This document shows, piece after piece, positions 33,322 to 46,394 of a stretch of 64,000 nucleotides of DNA. The position numbers and the translations under genes are program-made. The first letter of the stretch is position 1; each line of letters starts with the position of its first letter. The notes below the pieces were generated by a model that did no database searches, was not told the DNA's origin, and worked only from the letters and a program-made list of their open reading frames with translations. Source of the DNA: Takakia lepidozioides (lineage: Eukaryota; Streptophyta; Takakiopsida; Takakiales; Takakiaceae); the NCBI GenBank assembly GCA_030704615.1, contig CM060733.1:47926001-47990000 (forward strand), written 5' to 3'.

Positions 33322-36300
33322 ATGGCGGGTTTCGGTACCGAGACCCAGCACCTGTTTGGGAGCAGTGGGGATGAGGAACCAGATACCTTGGATATTGTCC
33401 CTATGTAAGTATCTACTTCGATTTGGTTGGAGTTAGAGAAGTACATCCTTTGTAGAATTATTAGAGCGAGTTTCTGCACCCATATACAATTATTTGTAAT
33501 GAGCTTCAGTTAGCTGCTGGAGAGGGCTGATTGTTAGGACACTTGGTTAGGTGGAAATTTGGGTATTTTCTGTGCTCTCTCTCTCTCTCTCTCTCTCCCC
33601 CTCAAGGAAATTGTGCCTGTACCTCTGTTTAACAACTTTGAAAATCTTGAGACTGAGCCAAAAGCCCAGGCCCTTTTGGGGTCTAGCTATTGGGCAAATC
33701 ACACACATCAGATTGATGCTTGTGTGAAGGGATTTCTGGAGGATATCTGGAAATCTCCGATCAACTGTTTATTCCAAGGTAAATCATACTACCCGCGTCA
33801 GCCCCTGACAAAGGTAGTTTCTGTCCCTTTATGTTCCGCTCAAACTGGGCGCGGGGTCAATGGCCACAAGGCTACGGCAAACATGTCTTATGAGTACATT
33901 CTCTCTCTCCCCCCCCTCCCTGCGAAAAAAGAAGAAAACAAAAGAAAATAACGTACTCAATCTGATGAAGGTTCTGTATATTACCCAATTGGACATTCAT
34001 TTTACCTGAGGTCGCACAAGATAACCTTTTCAGGCATGAAGATGGTCGGCTACGGCTACGGGCAGACATAGCCATGGAGGGCCCCGAATACTCAGGCAGG
34101 AAGAGCAGCCGCAAGGCTGCATTCGAAGGCAATGAGTCAGACGACAATGAGCATCAAAGCAGTGAAGAGGAGAGGGGGGAGCAAGATGGTCGAAATGCCA
34201 ACAAGACAGATGGTGTGCAGTTTGGCATGAGCTCTGATGAGGATGACGAAAGACTGGTACATAACATAAACTCTTGCTACCCTGGGGATTCTCAACCACA
34301 CAGACAGTTCATCATGGAGTTCATTAGTCCTTCGTTCTGAGCGTGATATGACATGACTCTCTCCTGCCAAGCTTGTTCCAAGTTCTGAGAAGGCTGTTTC
34401 TTGTTTGTGTGCAAAGATGGGCGGTTGGCAAGTAGGGAAGGGAGAGGATGATGAACTTGAGGTGCTCAATCGAGAATATGAGGAACTACGTGAACAAGAA
34501 GAGTAAGGTGCCCTCGTCTTAATGAAGGTGTCTTGCTTTATCATTCATACAGCACAGGTTTTTGATGGAGATTGATCAATGTACATCTGGTTAACTGTCA
34601 GGGCCTTGGGGAAGAACTGGACTTGAATGCATTGTGTTCACTTTGGATGTTATCCGACTGATAGAGGTCGTTGTACATTCAAGTAAGTATGCAAATGAAT
34701 ATTGTGTTTGTCATGCGTGAACAGGGAGATGATGAAGAACTTGAAAGGACAAGGTGCTGAAGACCATGAAAAGGGTGAGGCTGTGAGCCACCAAAAGGTA
34801 CTGCCCTGAGTCCTCACATAGCTTTGTGCAGAAGAGATTAAACTGTTCTCCTAACGCGCTGCAATGTTGTAACGTCCACAAGCTCCTCATGTGCTTGACA
34901 AGACCTCACTAAACTGCAGCCACAATTGGATGGCATTGATATTGGCTGGCCGAGACATTGCCATCAAGGCTGTAGTTATTGAGCTACGAGGCCTGATCCT
35001 TTCCTTCTTTGAGTTTCACAGCACTGCCTGATTTGGTGAACACAGGCTTTATGGGACAGAGCTCTGGAGACTCGTATTGGCTTACAGAAATTGGTGTCAG
35101 GTGCCAACCGATTGCCACAGGTACAATTAAAATTTATGTGTACATATGCTTATTTTAAAATTGTATGTACATCCAATAAACATCGAATTTTACAATCCAT
35201 CAATGAATGTTGTTAATGCACCATAACGTGACATACCTATCACTATCCACTGATGGCCTCTCAAGTTTCAATAGCTTGTTTGCTTCGAACCGCAGTGGCT
35301 TGAAAGTCCGTGTTCTCTTGCATTGCTCAACTGTTTTTTTCCCAGTAGGGTAGTTGTGGGCACAAAGTTTCTCCTGATGTACTGTGTGTCCAGCTCAAAC
35401 CTGTTGTCATGTTGTAAGTCCAGAGTTTGTACTCTGCACTTCTATGGTAAATAGGATTTGGGTGATCATGGAACTGTACTTTGGCAGGGGCGAGCCAAGG
35501 AGATGTTCTGTAAATCAGATGCGCAAACACAAAAAGCATATTCCTTGTTGACAAAGTCTGCTGTTCGGGCCCTCGATTGCCTCCTAGACCTTGAGAGGGT
35601 AACAGAATCTTCCGAGACCTTACTTCACTGAGAGTCTCAGGTAGATTTTTGCTTGCAGGCACAAGCAGAAACCTAAAACAGCTGGCCTCTGTTACTTGCA
35701 TGATAGGGAGTGAAGTTCTTTGTGACCAGAGGACTGCAGCCTCACCTTGCTGGTTCTGCCATGGTCTATGGTAGTGGTGAACTCATCTCTCACATTAGAG
35801 CTGTTTGGACTCGGTGTCAGGCTTTGCTTGAGCAAAACAGCGCAATAACGGAGGCCTATGCAGGAAGTCTCAATGGTAAGTGTTGGGCAAATGGGTTTTC
35901 TTTTGACTCCATGGTGATTCTAGTTTCAATTTACCTGTGGAGATGATTTTTCACCTCATAACAGTCAGGCAGTTTGTTTCCCAGCAATGACAACCATACC
36001 CTTCCTTGTTCACTTCAGTCCATCTGGTTGGCATGGGAGTTAAATTTTGACATAGGCTGTTTGCTGGGGTTCTCCTGGACAGCAAATGGCAAGAGGGAGA
36101 GGGAAGAGGAAGAGCCTGAAGGGAAGGGTGTGGAGAGCCCAGTGAATCCTGTTGATGCAGCCTGGGATCGCCTGAATGTCTTGTACTCAAGGTACACCTT
36201 CACCATCTGCTACCTTCTTCTCCTTGCAATCTTCATGTTCTATAGGTAACAAGGTTTCTCTTGCTTGTTTTTTGTTTCTATCTTAAAGGGGCTAAGTCCT

Positions 36301-39300
36301 GGCAGAAGAGAGTAGAAGAGATTCTCAAGGACCTGGACCTGGATCCGCAAGTCTTGACCCTGCTGGATAAATCTGACTTAGAGGCTGTAGTGTCCTCAGC
36401 CATGTCTGTTGCCATGAGATTGTCTGATGAAAATGAAGTTAGGCAGAAAACTTCCCTGAACTTGTTTCCAGTCTGTGACATGGGGGAGGACATCTTGGAT
36501 GACCTGAAGGGTCTACCCACTCTCGGCACTAGACTGAAATTTAAACTCAGGGCAGGAAGCCTACCTTTGAACAGCAAACAGAAGCAGAGAGGAAAGGGAG
36601 AGTGCAATTGCCCGTTGTGTGGGCAATCTGAAGACAGTATTCATTTTCTGATACACTGTCCGGGGTTCTCTCACCAAAGAGACGCTCTCTTCAAATCTAT
36701 TAAGGGAATTGTGCCTGTACCCCTGTTTACCAACTTTGAAAGTCTCGAGGCTGAGCCAAAAGCCCAGGCCCTCCTGAGGCCTAGTTTTTGGGCAAATCAC
36801 ACACAGCAGATTGATGCTTGTGTGAAGGGATTTCTAGAGGATATCTGGAAAACCCGGATTAATTCTTTATATGGAGGTAAGTCTTACTACCAACGTCAGC
36901 CCCTGACAGAGGTAGGTTCTGTCCCTTTTGTTCCCGCTCAAACTGGGCGCAGGGTCAATGGCCACAAGGCTACGGCAAACAACGTCTTATGAGTACAATC
37001 TATCTTAAAGGGGAGAGCCAAAAGTGCAAAAAACATCTTGGAACCCACGTTCCTATGAGGTTCCCAATGTACAATCCGACATCCCTAGTTAGTAGGGTAG
37101 AGACACATGGGCTCCACTGCTTGTTCAATAACTTGAGTCAGATGGACTCCCCGTGGCTGGTTCCCTATCTGATTTGTGGTACCCTTGACAGCATTGTCCC
37201 ATATCGAAATAACTCAGTGGATAGATGGCAACGGAAGACGCAGTTGTCAACAGGTGCAGCTGCTGTCAAGGGCAGACTTCGCGCATTCAACCAGGTTGAT
37301 TCATATCCTCGTTATCTGTTTCCTTAACTCCTTATGCTGACACTGCACAAGAGTAAAGCTCCTGCACATGAATACTGAAACCCTGCCATATGCTAATGCA
37401 GAGTGTAACACAACAAGTAGCAATGGCCATGCGAGATCCAAGCCGTCTCATTCAGCGTATGCGGTTGCAACAATCTTCTTCCCGGATTCTGGGCAAGGTG
37501 CTTGCAGCATTGCCAACTTCCACAACTCTTTATTTTGAAATTCACTCGGAATTTATGTAGTAACACCACATTTTATGATGTGAACCATTCAGTGTGCCCA
37601 GAATGACTCCAGTATTTAAACCATGGGAAAGATATGGGCACACTGTTAGTTTGAATCTGGTGACATGGCACAGAGGGTATGTTGCCTGATATGCGATTTC
37701 CATTCATAGTGCTGGTTTGTTGCAGTCGGCACAGCCTAATTCTGAGAAGGATGCACGTTTTGAAGCCGGGTCTGCTCAGGTGAATGGTGATATAGAGGTG
37801 AGATAGCTATGTCGTTTCAATTTGAATAGCTATTTCGCACTCCTTTCGCAGAGAGGGAGAAAAGTGTTTGTCTTCCTGTTTTCTATGAATGATGGGTATG
37901 ATGTACATTATTTCTGCCAATGAGACATGGAGAGAGAAATATTCAAAAACCTAAAAGGAACATCTTGCCCATCTTGACTGCGAATGACTGATTCTTTTGT
38001 GGGCAACAGAGAAAGAATATGGAGTATGATGAAGGTGCCAAACACTAACAGACTTCATGGATTTGGTCTGCTTGAGCTCCTTTGTGCATGACTGGACAGA
38101 AACATGCAAGGCACTTACGTAAATGCTAGTGAAGGATGTTGATCCTTCTGAAAATTGGTTGAGAGATACCTTCTACGGGCATAGCCCTTGCAGGATACTA
38201 ATCCTTCTGGAGTCAACTCTGGGGTCCTCACTCCTCCCATACCAGGGTATCAGCCCAAATTGTCATGTGGTGCACCGCCAACCACCGTTGTTACATGGTT
38301 GCCTGATTGAAGTAAAACAGAAAAAAGCGGAAGACAAAGTGACAGAGGTCAGACAAGGTCCTGTGTCATTCTTTCTCAGCTTGAAGCGTAATGCGGGTCA
38401 GAATGATGGCAGGTGGATGATGTGGACCCAGAGTCATTCGATGACTCAGAATTCTACCAGCAATTGCTTCAAGAATTTTTGGATTCCTCTGATCCGAGCA
38501 CTCTTGGTGGGTTCTCAATCTTGCCTTTCTGAGTTTGAGTGGAATGTTTTGGAGCAAGTAAATTTTGAACTTTGTGTAACAGACCACTCCGACATTGGCG
38601 GTTTTGATGGAATCACTCTCCTCTTTCCCCACTATCACACCTTAACCAAGCAGAATGGTGTTATGCAACACTGATGGATATTACAGACCAATTTAAGAGT
38701 TGTTCATGCAAATTTAATTTTTTATTTTGCACAAAAAAAACTCAATGCAGGAGATATGAGCCTGCTTTCAATGAGAAAACTGCGCAACAAGAAGAGGAAA
38801 ACGGTGGATCGACGGGCCTCTAAGGGGCGGAAAATCCGGTTCGTGGTTTCCTCTCTCAACCTGTTTTCTGTGGCTATGTTGGAGAATTCAGGTCCAGGTC
38901 CTGGTCCTTGTCGTTATCATACTCCCTCTGATAGGACAATGAGAGGTTAACCTTAATCTTATCCCACTATCTCACGGTTAGGCAGTGTGGCCTAACACTG
39001 CAGATGGTCGTGGAAGAATCTGTTCTTCACCCATGTTGGAGGTTTCACCAATTGGTTGTAGGTGGAGGCATCCTCCCATCAAAGTGGTTACTTTATGGAT
39101 CTGCAAATTTGTAGGGAGACAATGTGGCAGCAAAAGAGCCCATGTGGCTGTGGATGGGGTTCTCAAAGTGATCACCCACACTGGCAGGAGCCACTGGCCG
39201 TAGTTGGTCAAGAATGCAACCTTTGCATGGCCAGTATGTGCCTGCCATGGAGTGGAATATTAAAACGTTTCGGCGCAATATAGAATAGACCTGAACTTGA

Positions 39301-39476
39301 AAATAAGTATTTGGAGAGGTGCTGACAGGTCTCCTGTTTTTTACAGGTACACTGTTCATGAACCTTTGGTCAATTTTATGGCGCCAGAACCCATGGTACT
39401 ACCTCCCATGGCCTCCAAACTTTTTGCCAACCTCTTTGGTCAGCGGACCATTGCAGTTAGTGAGCCAGCCTCTTAG
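33322..39476 (+). CDS. AATF: AATF/BFR2 homologue (small-subunit processome factor)
   Basis: AATF/Bfr2 is a nucleolar protein needed for early 40S ribosome assembly. Start ATG 33322 (MAGFGTETQHLFG). Exons with consistent phase: 33322-33404, 34034-34256 (acidic, Ser-rich), 34417-34502, 34725-34797, 35046-35120 (ALWDRALETRIGLQKL, SGANRLPQ), 35488-35598 (LTKSAVRALDCLLDLER), one around 35770-35878, one around 36083-36191, 37192-37294 (VDRWQRKTQLSTGAAAVKG), 37402-37497 (AMRDPSRLIQRMRLQQ), 37726-37797, an uncertain small exon near 38010, 38413-38506 (ESFDDSEFYQQLLQEFLDSS), 38752-38838 (KLRNKKRKTVDRRASKGRK) and 39347-39476 (YTVHEPLVNFMAPEP, LFANLFGQR, stop). The order matches AATF/TRAUB throughout. 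Two introns carry LINE fragments. The exons near 35.8, 36.1 and 38.0 kb are the least certain. Confidence 0.9.
33600..33902 (+). mobile_element. 5'-truncated LINE fragment in AATF intron 1
   Basis: It encodes the end of a LINE pol protein (VPVPLFNNFENLE, KAQALLGSSYWANHT, IDACVKGFLEDIW), parallel to 36700-36990. It ends with the same 'cttatgagtaca' and is bracketed by CT-rich sequence (tctctctcccc) on both sides, a probable target-site duplication. Confidence 0.75.
36291..36998 (+). mobile_element. 5'-truncated LINE insertion in an AATF intron
   Basis: The 708-bp insert is flanked by 14-bp direct repeats tctatcttaaaggg (36277-36290 and 36999-37012), the mark of target-primed insertion. It keeps one open frame with the end of a LINE reverse transcriptase polyprotein: FKLRAGSLPLNS, then the zinc-knuckle region CNCPLCGQSEDSIHFLIHCPG, then the C-terminal domain with IDACVKGFLEDIW. 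It lies in sense with AATF between the exon ending about 36191 and the one at 37192. Confidence 0.87.
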
Positions 39477-40611
39477 GAGAGAGATGTACCAAACTTGACC
39501 TGTGCACATTGCAAGCCTTGCATTGTCCTGTGTCCCCCAAATTGTGGGATGCCTGTGTCTGTTGTAGTGGACAAAGAGGACGCCAAAAACGCTGCCCACA
39601 GATCCTCTGGTAGGATAGCAGTTTGACCGCTACCCGCATTCAGATAATGCCCTCTTCTACCTTCAGGACACTTGTGAATGAGATAAGATGTAAGCACCCT
39701 CGTGCATCACAACCTGCTGTGTGTTATCTTGGGAGTTGTACATGACCTAGCCAGGATTGGACTGGCAAGTGCCCACCACCATGATGATGGGGTTGCACCA
39801 TTAGGCCACTGTTCAACTGCAGATGATTCATACCATTCGCAAAGGGATATTGTCCGCATTTGAGCAGCCATGATAGTGGCAGACCTGCGCTGCGCTCATC
39901 TTCCTCCTACCAGCCCACTATCATGAGCAACAATCAGCAGGCTCCATTTCCCACAAATGCACACAGCAAGTTCTCTCATGAGGCTGTGCAGATAAGCATT
40001 CAGGTAGCAAGATAGCATCATACAAAACATCACACAGTACCACTTTCAGTGAGACATTGCCGTCAAGATTCCTTCATTTTTGAATTTATTTTTCTTTATT
40101 TATTCTTCCTTTGTATTGCTAGTTTAGTATTACCACTGAACAAATGCACGGAATACATTATGCAAGCCCAGCCCTATTGTAGTTGTCAATAGGTTGTAAA
40201 TACTTGGAGTTTCAATCAGTGCCTACACATCCCCGGAACATTCCATGACCTAGATTTGCCAATTTTTGGTAATCGGTAGAGAGAGAGAGAGAGAGAGAGA
40301 GGACTCCGGCGTGACTAAGAGCCACTTCGTCTTACGGCTACTGCCCTTTTCGGGGGTGGGCCCTATAAAGAGAACACCGGGTAACCAGGAGGAGGTAATA
40401 TATAGGGGATGGTGCCTAGGGTACCTAAGGTACCGGGGGGTACTCCAGGATATCCTGGGATGCCGCAGATGGGTTGGATTCGAGTTGTCGCTTATTGGTG
40501 ACGATGGCAGTGAGGTGGATGGTTTTAAAACATTTGTGGATAGGGGAGATATGGATTTGACGATTGTCGTGTAACGTGTTTATGTTGGCGATATGAATTC
40601 CACCTCTAGTA
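39477..40611. other. AATF 3' flank with a possible SINE and a GA repeat
   Basis: A degraded minus-strand SINE may lie at about 39725-39826 (A box tggcctaatggt, B box-like agtccaatcctgg). A (GA)n run sits at 40279-40301. The frame 40266-40574 (102 codons) matches nothing known. Confidence 0.4.
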
Positions 40612-40616
40612 CCTAC

Positions 40617-41174
40617 TGTCAAGGACAATAACATGACTGAACACAAACAAGAAATCAGACTAGAGGTACAAAACTAGACAAAAAGTCAAGGTCGGCGTGG
40701 CCGTACGCACGATGAGTAAATAAGAATCAAGAAGATCTTTATAACAGTGAACAAGAGTACAAGATATTGGAACACGATTTGAATACTGGAATGTTGGAAA
40801 CTGGATTGGAGTACCAGATACTGGAAACTGGGCTAGAGTACTGAGAACTGGACTGGAGTACCGGGGGCTGGAAACAAGAGTAGTTTAAGTTTCTTGCCGG
40901 AGAAGTTTCCAAGATTAAACAAAGGTTTCTTGATGGAGAAGCTTCTTTTAAACAAATGAGGTATCTTGATGGAGAAGTTTCCTCCAAAGAAAGCTTCCCG
41001 ATCAGTTTTCAAATAACTCTTGGTAATTTGGTAAACTCCCAATTACTAGATAATTAATGGTAAATTATGGTAATTTATGGTAATTTATGGTAATTTTTTA
41101 TAACATGGTAATTTGATAATTTGGTAATTTCTGATATTTACTCCTGGTAAGTTCCTCTGGGCTATGTCTGTGAC
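40617..41174 (-). repeat. Chromovirus LTR1 (3' LTR)
   Basis: On the plus strand it starts tgtcaaggacaataacatg and ends gggctatgtctgtgac. It shares these ends and the tggaaactgg-rich middle with LTR2 and LTR3. It contains an A/T-rich run of 'ggtaatttatggtaattt' repeats. Confidence 0.85.
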
Positions 41175-41443
41175 GTCACTCCTCCTCCAGCGCCGAGTTC
41201 CTCGAAGAGCGGTAAAATCTTGGACTTGCTTAGAGTTGGAGAACCTCTCTCCTTAATGTGTATCGGATACACTGAATGTGGAGTCTTCACCTTGAAGCTA
41301 ACTTGGCTGACATCATCGTTGTGACGTCTTATTAACGTGTAGCTCGGGGCTTAGCTGGATATCGTTGATGAAACTCTTCGACTTTGTCAGATGTATTGGC
41401 GAGGTTGGATGAAGGTTCTTACGTTTGTTCGCTGATATCGTAG

Positions 41444-44200
41444 TCAAGACGAATGTACGAAATACTCAAGACGTTTATACTTGATACGAGAGTCTAACAC
41501 TTCGTCAACTTCATACTCAATTTCTTGATTGACTTCGATTGGTGGAGGTGGTACGGAGACTCTCCGTGGAATATTCGATAGATGATACAACTCCAATAAT
41601 GAAACACGAAATACTCGATGGATGCGCATACTTCGTAGGAGTTTAAGCCGAAAACTGACCGGATTTACTTGTCGAATAATTTTGAATGGTCCCAGGCGTT
41701 GATAATCCAACTTCCTTGATGGTCGCAATGTTTGTATGTCTCATCGAAGAAGCCACACACGATCTCCGATCTTGAACTGGGGTTGGAGTTGGCGACGTTG
41801 ATCTTCGTACTCCTTATATTATTTTTGAACTTTTGCGAGGTGGAATGTAAGCTCCTTGTGAATCGTAGCGAGATGAGTAGCAAGGTTTTCTACAGCAGGG
41901 CTTCCAACAATCTTCATGTGAAAAGAGTTTGCTCGAGGATAATGACCATAATTAGATAAAAATGGAGTTTGTTTGGTCGAAGAATGTATAGTGTTGTTGT
42001 AGGCAAACTCAGCCAATGACAGAAGGTCCGTCCAATTATCTTGGTGATAATTTATCGTACATCGAAGATACTGCTCCAAAATCTGGTTTACACGTTCGGT
42101 TTGACCATCAGTTTGTGGATGATTAGTTGTAGAGAGATTGATCTTAGTATCCAATATGTGAAATAATCCCCTCCAGAAATTTGATATGAACTATGGTCCT
42201 CGATCTGATACGATGTCGTTCGGGAGTCCATGAATACGGTAGATATTATTGAGGAAGAGTCTTACAGTTTCCTCATCGGTAACCGTCTTATTACATGGAA
42301 TGAAATGTGTCATTTTCGTAAAACGATCTACAATAACAAGGATTGAATCGGTGGTCTTGGAAATTGGAAGATCCGTAATAAAGTCCATAGACACAGACGA
42401 CCATGGGCCCTTGGGAATGGGTAATGGTTGAAGAAGGCGGTAAGGTCGATGTCGTGGTCCCTTCGCTTTAGCACATGTGTCGCAAGATTTTATAAAAAAA
42501 TTCACGAGTTTCCACATCTGCAGCCACCAATAATCCCTGGATATCGATTCCATTGTTTTGTTGAAGCCGAAATGTCCTGCAGCCGGAAGATCATGACATG
42601 TTTGAAGAATTCGAAGTCGTGTAGGTCCTGGCGGTACATAAAGAAGTCTCTTGAAATAAAATACGTCATATTTGAATTCGAAATCGTTTGTAACATGTAG
42701 GTTGTCTCTAGGTCGATTTAGTTGCCTTCGTAGTGTCGTATCAAATTGGTCACTCTTTAGTGCTTCCTGAATCTCATTTATGATCTCTGTATCGTCATAG
42801 GTGGACATAGATAGCATATTCAATTGGAGATTTGCTGGTTTCAAGATGATGGATTTCTGTTGGTCAAAAGCTGCATCTCCTTCTTTTGGCGCAAGATACG
42901 ATCGTCGAGAAAGAACATCTGATTTTCCTTGAAGATGTCCGGGACGGTAGGTAATAACAAAATCAAACCTTACTAGTGACATACTCCATCTTGCTTGACG
43001 TCGATTCAAAACACGAGCACTCATAAAATACTCGAGGTTTTTGTGATCGGTATAGACAGTGACCTGATGTTTAGCTCCCTCCGATAGATGACATCACTCT
43101 TCAAAAGCATCGATAATCGCTAGAAGTTCTTTGTCATGGATTTCATAATTGATCTCCGCAACGGAAAATTTGCGAGAACGAAAACCAACAGGGTGAAGTC
43201 GGCCATCTGTACCGTATTGAGAGAATACCGCGCCAAGTACAAAGTCCGATGCATTTGCTTCCAAAAAGAATGGTTTAGATGGGTCTGCATATACCAATAT
43301 TGGAGCCGTTGTAAATGTCTGTTTCAGCCTTTCAAATGCTTGGTCAGCCTTCTCGTCCCATACAAATTTGTCCTTCCCTGTAAGTCGTGTCAATGGTGCA
43401 GCAATTTTGGAGTAGTCCTTGATGAAGATTTTATAGAAATTTGCAAATCCGAGAAAACATTGTATATGTCGAACCGAAGTTGGTTTAATCCACTCGATGA
43501 TGGTTTGTATTCTCTTCTGATTCGTAAAGACTCATTTGTCGGAAATAATGTAGCCCGAAAATTCGACCTCAAATTGGTGGAAAAAGATATTTTTCCAACT
43601 TGACATATAGTCCTTTTTCCCTCAATTTATGAAGGACAAGGCGTACATGACGACCATGTTCTTCTTCATTCTGTGAAAATATCAAAATGTCATCCAAATA
43701 GATGACTACAAAGTCATCTAAAAATTCTCAAAAGATGTCATTCATCATGTGTTGAAAATTTGCTGGAGCATTTGTAAGACCAAAAGACATAACCTGTATT
43801 TGAAATGTCCGTACCTTGTGCGAAAAACAGTCTTCCATTCATCTCCTTCTTTTATTCGTACAAGGTTGTAAGTTCCCCTCAAGTCGATCTTTGTGAAAAA
43901 TCCAAGTTATTCGAGGAGTCCGGAAATCAGCGGTAGTGGGTAACGAGTTTTTATAGTGACTTTGTTGAGCCCACAATAGTCCACACACAAATAAGATAGG
44001 TGCTCCCGCGGGTGATTTCGAATGTCGAATGAAATTCTTTGACAAATTTTCATCAATGTATTCGCGTAAAGCAGCCAGCTCCATTTGAGGTAAATTGTAG
44101 ATCGGGCCGAATGGTGGTTGAGCTCATTCTTGCAACTCAATTGCACAATCATAAGGTCGATGTTTTGGCAACATGTCTGCATTTTTCTTCTCGAAGACAT
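41444..44200 (-). pseudogene. Chromovirus pol: RT, RNase H, integrase and chromodomain
   Basis: In minus-strand order: RT 44200-43400 ([20 protein letters not shown], broken by several stops); RNase H 43393-43094 (FFLEANASDFVLGAVFSQY, INYEIHDKELLAI); end of RNase H, ALNRRQARW and VITYRPGHLQGKSDVLSRR at 43024 onward; integrase zinc region HDLPAAGHFGFNKTM and CDTCAKAKG; core SMDFITDLPIS, IVSDRGP, then INLSTTNHPQTDGQTERVN at 42154; and a chromodomain start EIEYEVDEVLDSRIKYKRLEYF at 41444-41728. Chromodomains guide such elements to heterochromatin (family knowledge). Stops at nearly every junction show it is inactive. Confidence 0.87.
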
Positions 44201-44855
44201 CCTTGAAATCTTGATATTGAGTGGGTAATGTCGAAGTACCTTGGTCTGTTATGGTTTTGATCGGAGTCACATAAAGTGCAAATGTCGCGTCTTCTTTCGT
44301 AGCTCTCATGAAGGCTCTAGCTCCAAGAAACATGGGTTGAATACCTTTGGTACTTTTGCATTTTTGTCTTGCCGAAATTTTTTGTGATCGCAAGTCGATG
44401 TCAGGATTATGAAGTACAAACCAGGGAAGTCCAAGGATCACAGGATTTGCTGGAGACTGGATGACATTGAAAACAATTTGTGATGCTTGATTTTTAAGCT
44501 TCACTTCAAGGGGTTGAGTTTCATGGTCAATATTTCCTGATGCTAACGGTCGTCCATCGATGACTTCAACAGGGGCCGAGAATTTCTTTCTTAAGAGCGT
44601 TAAATTGTGTTGCTTTGCAAAGTCTTTGTCAATAAAACACGCTGAAACGCCCGAGTCCAAAAGTGCTTCTACGGAGATATCTCGATTTTGCATCCTGATA
44701 TTTACTGAAACTGTGAAACAAGGTACAGGGTCTGGAGGTAAAAAGAGACTTATTTTTTGTGAGGAATTTGGGGTGTCCAGCCGCATGGTCCCTACTGTGA
44801 CTGGAAATCTTCGTTTTCCGACCTCCTCGTATCGAACACTTGAGTTGTGCCCCAA
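44124..44855 (-). pseudogene. Chromovirus protease
   Basis: A 243-codon open frame contains the retropepsin motif VEALLDSGVSACFIDKDFA, followed by NPVILGLPWFVLHNPDID, and ends with the acidic linker into RT ([16 protein letters not shown]). Upstream (about 44890-44950) a degraded zinc knuckle reads LYYGEDDHIALNC, where a Tyr replaces a Cys. Confidence 0.82.
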
Positions 44856-45060
44856 GCTTTGAATCTTCTCTTATTGAGGCAGTTTAATGCTATGTGATCA
44901 TCTTCTCCGTAATAAAGACATAATCCATTTGAGCGTCGTCTTTGTTTTTCTTGTGGCGTCAATGGCTTGAACCAAACAGCATCAATCTACATAGGATCAT
45001 TACCAGATGTCTGATGGATCGTTGTGTTTGGTGTCGTGGTAGTAGCGGCATGGTGCGTCG

Positions 45061-45837
45061 TCACCATCCAGATCGTTTCTCTTGACGTCTTTCGAACAAA
45101 CGATTATCGCATGCAATGACTTGGGTGATGGATTTGCTCAGTGTACTCACGTTTGGCATCGTCAGCAACAAATTTTTTACATACTGTTTTAAGCCACATC
45201 GAAACTGACTAGTGAGACTCTTCTCATTCCGGTCGAGGTTGCACACAAGTTGTCGAAATTCAGCAGCATAAACGAAAGCCGGACGTGCTCTTTGTCGAAG
45301 ATTTCGCATCTTTGTCTCTGCAACTCTCTCTCTATCATTCTCTCCAAACGTTGCAGTGAACTCGGACATAAACGTTTCAAAATTGTATAGTAAATGCGAA
45401 TTTTTTTCTAATAGCGGTGCAAATCAAGATAGGGCGGTGCCTGATAGAAGGGTGCCTACGAATCCTATTTGAATACCTTCATCGGGGTAGCGTTGTGGAT
45501 GTAGTCGTATGAACAATCGTACTTGTTCAACAAAACCGCGAAATCTTGATCTCGTCTCATCAATTTTTTCGGGCATGCTCACCTTTGGTTCATTTGTAAT
45601 CTGTTGAAGATTTGGAGAAACCGTGGCAGTATGATTTGTTGTAGTAGAGACTCATAAGGTTGAAGATTCATTGTTCGACTCATTCAACTCTGAAATTTGT
45701 TGTTGCAAATTGTTGAGAGCGTTGCCAAGATCTTGAGACTGATCAACTTGTAGTTGGGCAGTAGAGACACGAAGTTCTTGCATCTGGAGCTGAAGACTCT
45801 GCAATGTGACGACCATTTCCGCAAATATGCCTTTCAT
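45061..45837 (-). pseudogene. Chromovirus Gag (first copy)
   Basis: It begins at 45837 (MKGIFAEMVVTLQSL), has a coiled-coil-like N-terminus (LQQQISELNES) and continues after a stop with the capsid region (FVYAAEFRQLVCNLDRNEKSL, QFRCGLKQYVKNLL). A matching, better preserved copy is at 46802-47503. Confidence 0.75.
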
Positions 45838-45875
45838 CTTAACTAACTAAGGAACAAACTTTAATCTCGTCAAAC

Positions 45876-46394
45876 TGTCAAGGATATGAATATAACTGAA
45901 CACAAACAAGAGATCGGACTAGAGGTACAAGACTAGACAAGAAGTCAAGGTCGACGTGGCCGTATACACGATGAGTAAATAAGAATCAAGCCGATCTTTA
46001 TAACAATGAACAAGAGTACAAGATATTGGAACACGACTTGAATACTGGAATGCTGGAAACTGGACTAGAGTACCAGATACTGGAAACTGGGCTAGAGTAT
46101 TGGGAACTGGATTGGAGTACTGAAAACTGGAAACAACAGTAGCTTTAACTGGTGTTGGCGAGACTGAATAGTGTCTAGTCTCGCCTCCTATATATACTGG
46201 CTACTAAGAAGCTTTCTAAGCAATTTCCCAAGTTATTCTTGGTAATTTGGTAAACTTCCAGTAACTTGGTAAGTAATGGTTCATCATGGTAAATCATGGT
46301 GGATCATGATAAATCACGGTAACATGGTAACATGGTAACTTGACAACTTCAAGTATTTACTCCTGGTAAGTTCATCTGGGCTATGTCCGTGACA
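45876..46394 (-). repeat. Chromovirus LTR2 (inner 5' LTR)
   Basis: Same ends as LTR1 and LTR3 (tgtcaagg...gtccgtgaca). It is followed on the plus strand by gtagcccagaaattcgacc, which is RT sequence equivalent to about 43551, so this LTR marks an insertion inside another copy's RT. Confidence 0.83.

Noticed and set aside
36261-36992. A large AATF exon
   Set aside because: The frame encodes a LINE pol C-terminus and lies between perfect 14-bp target duplications.
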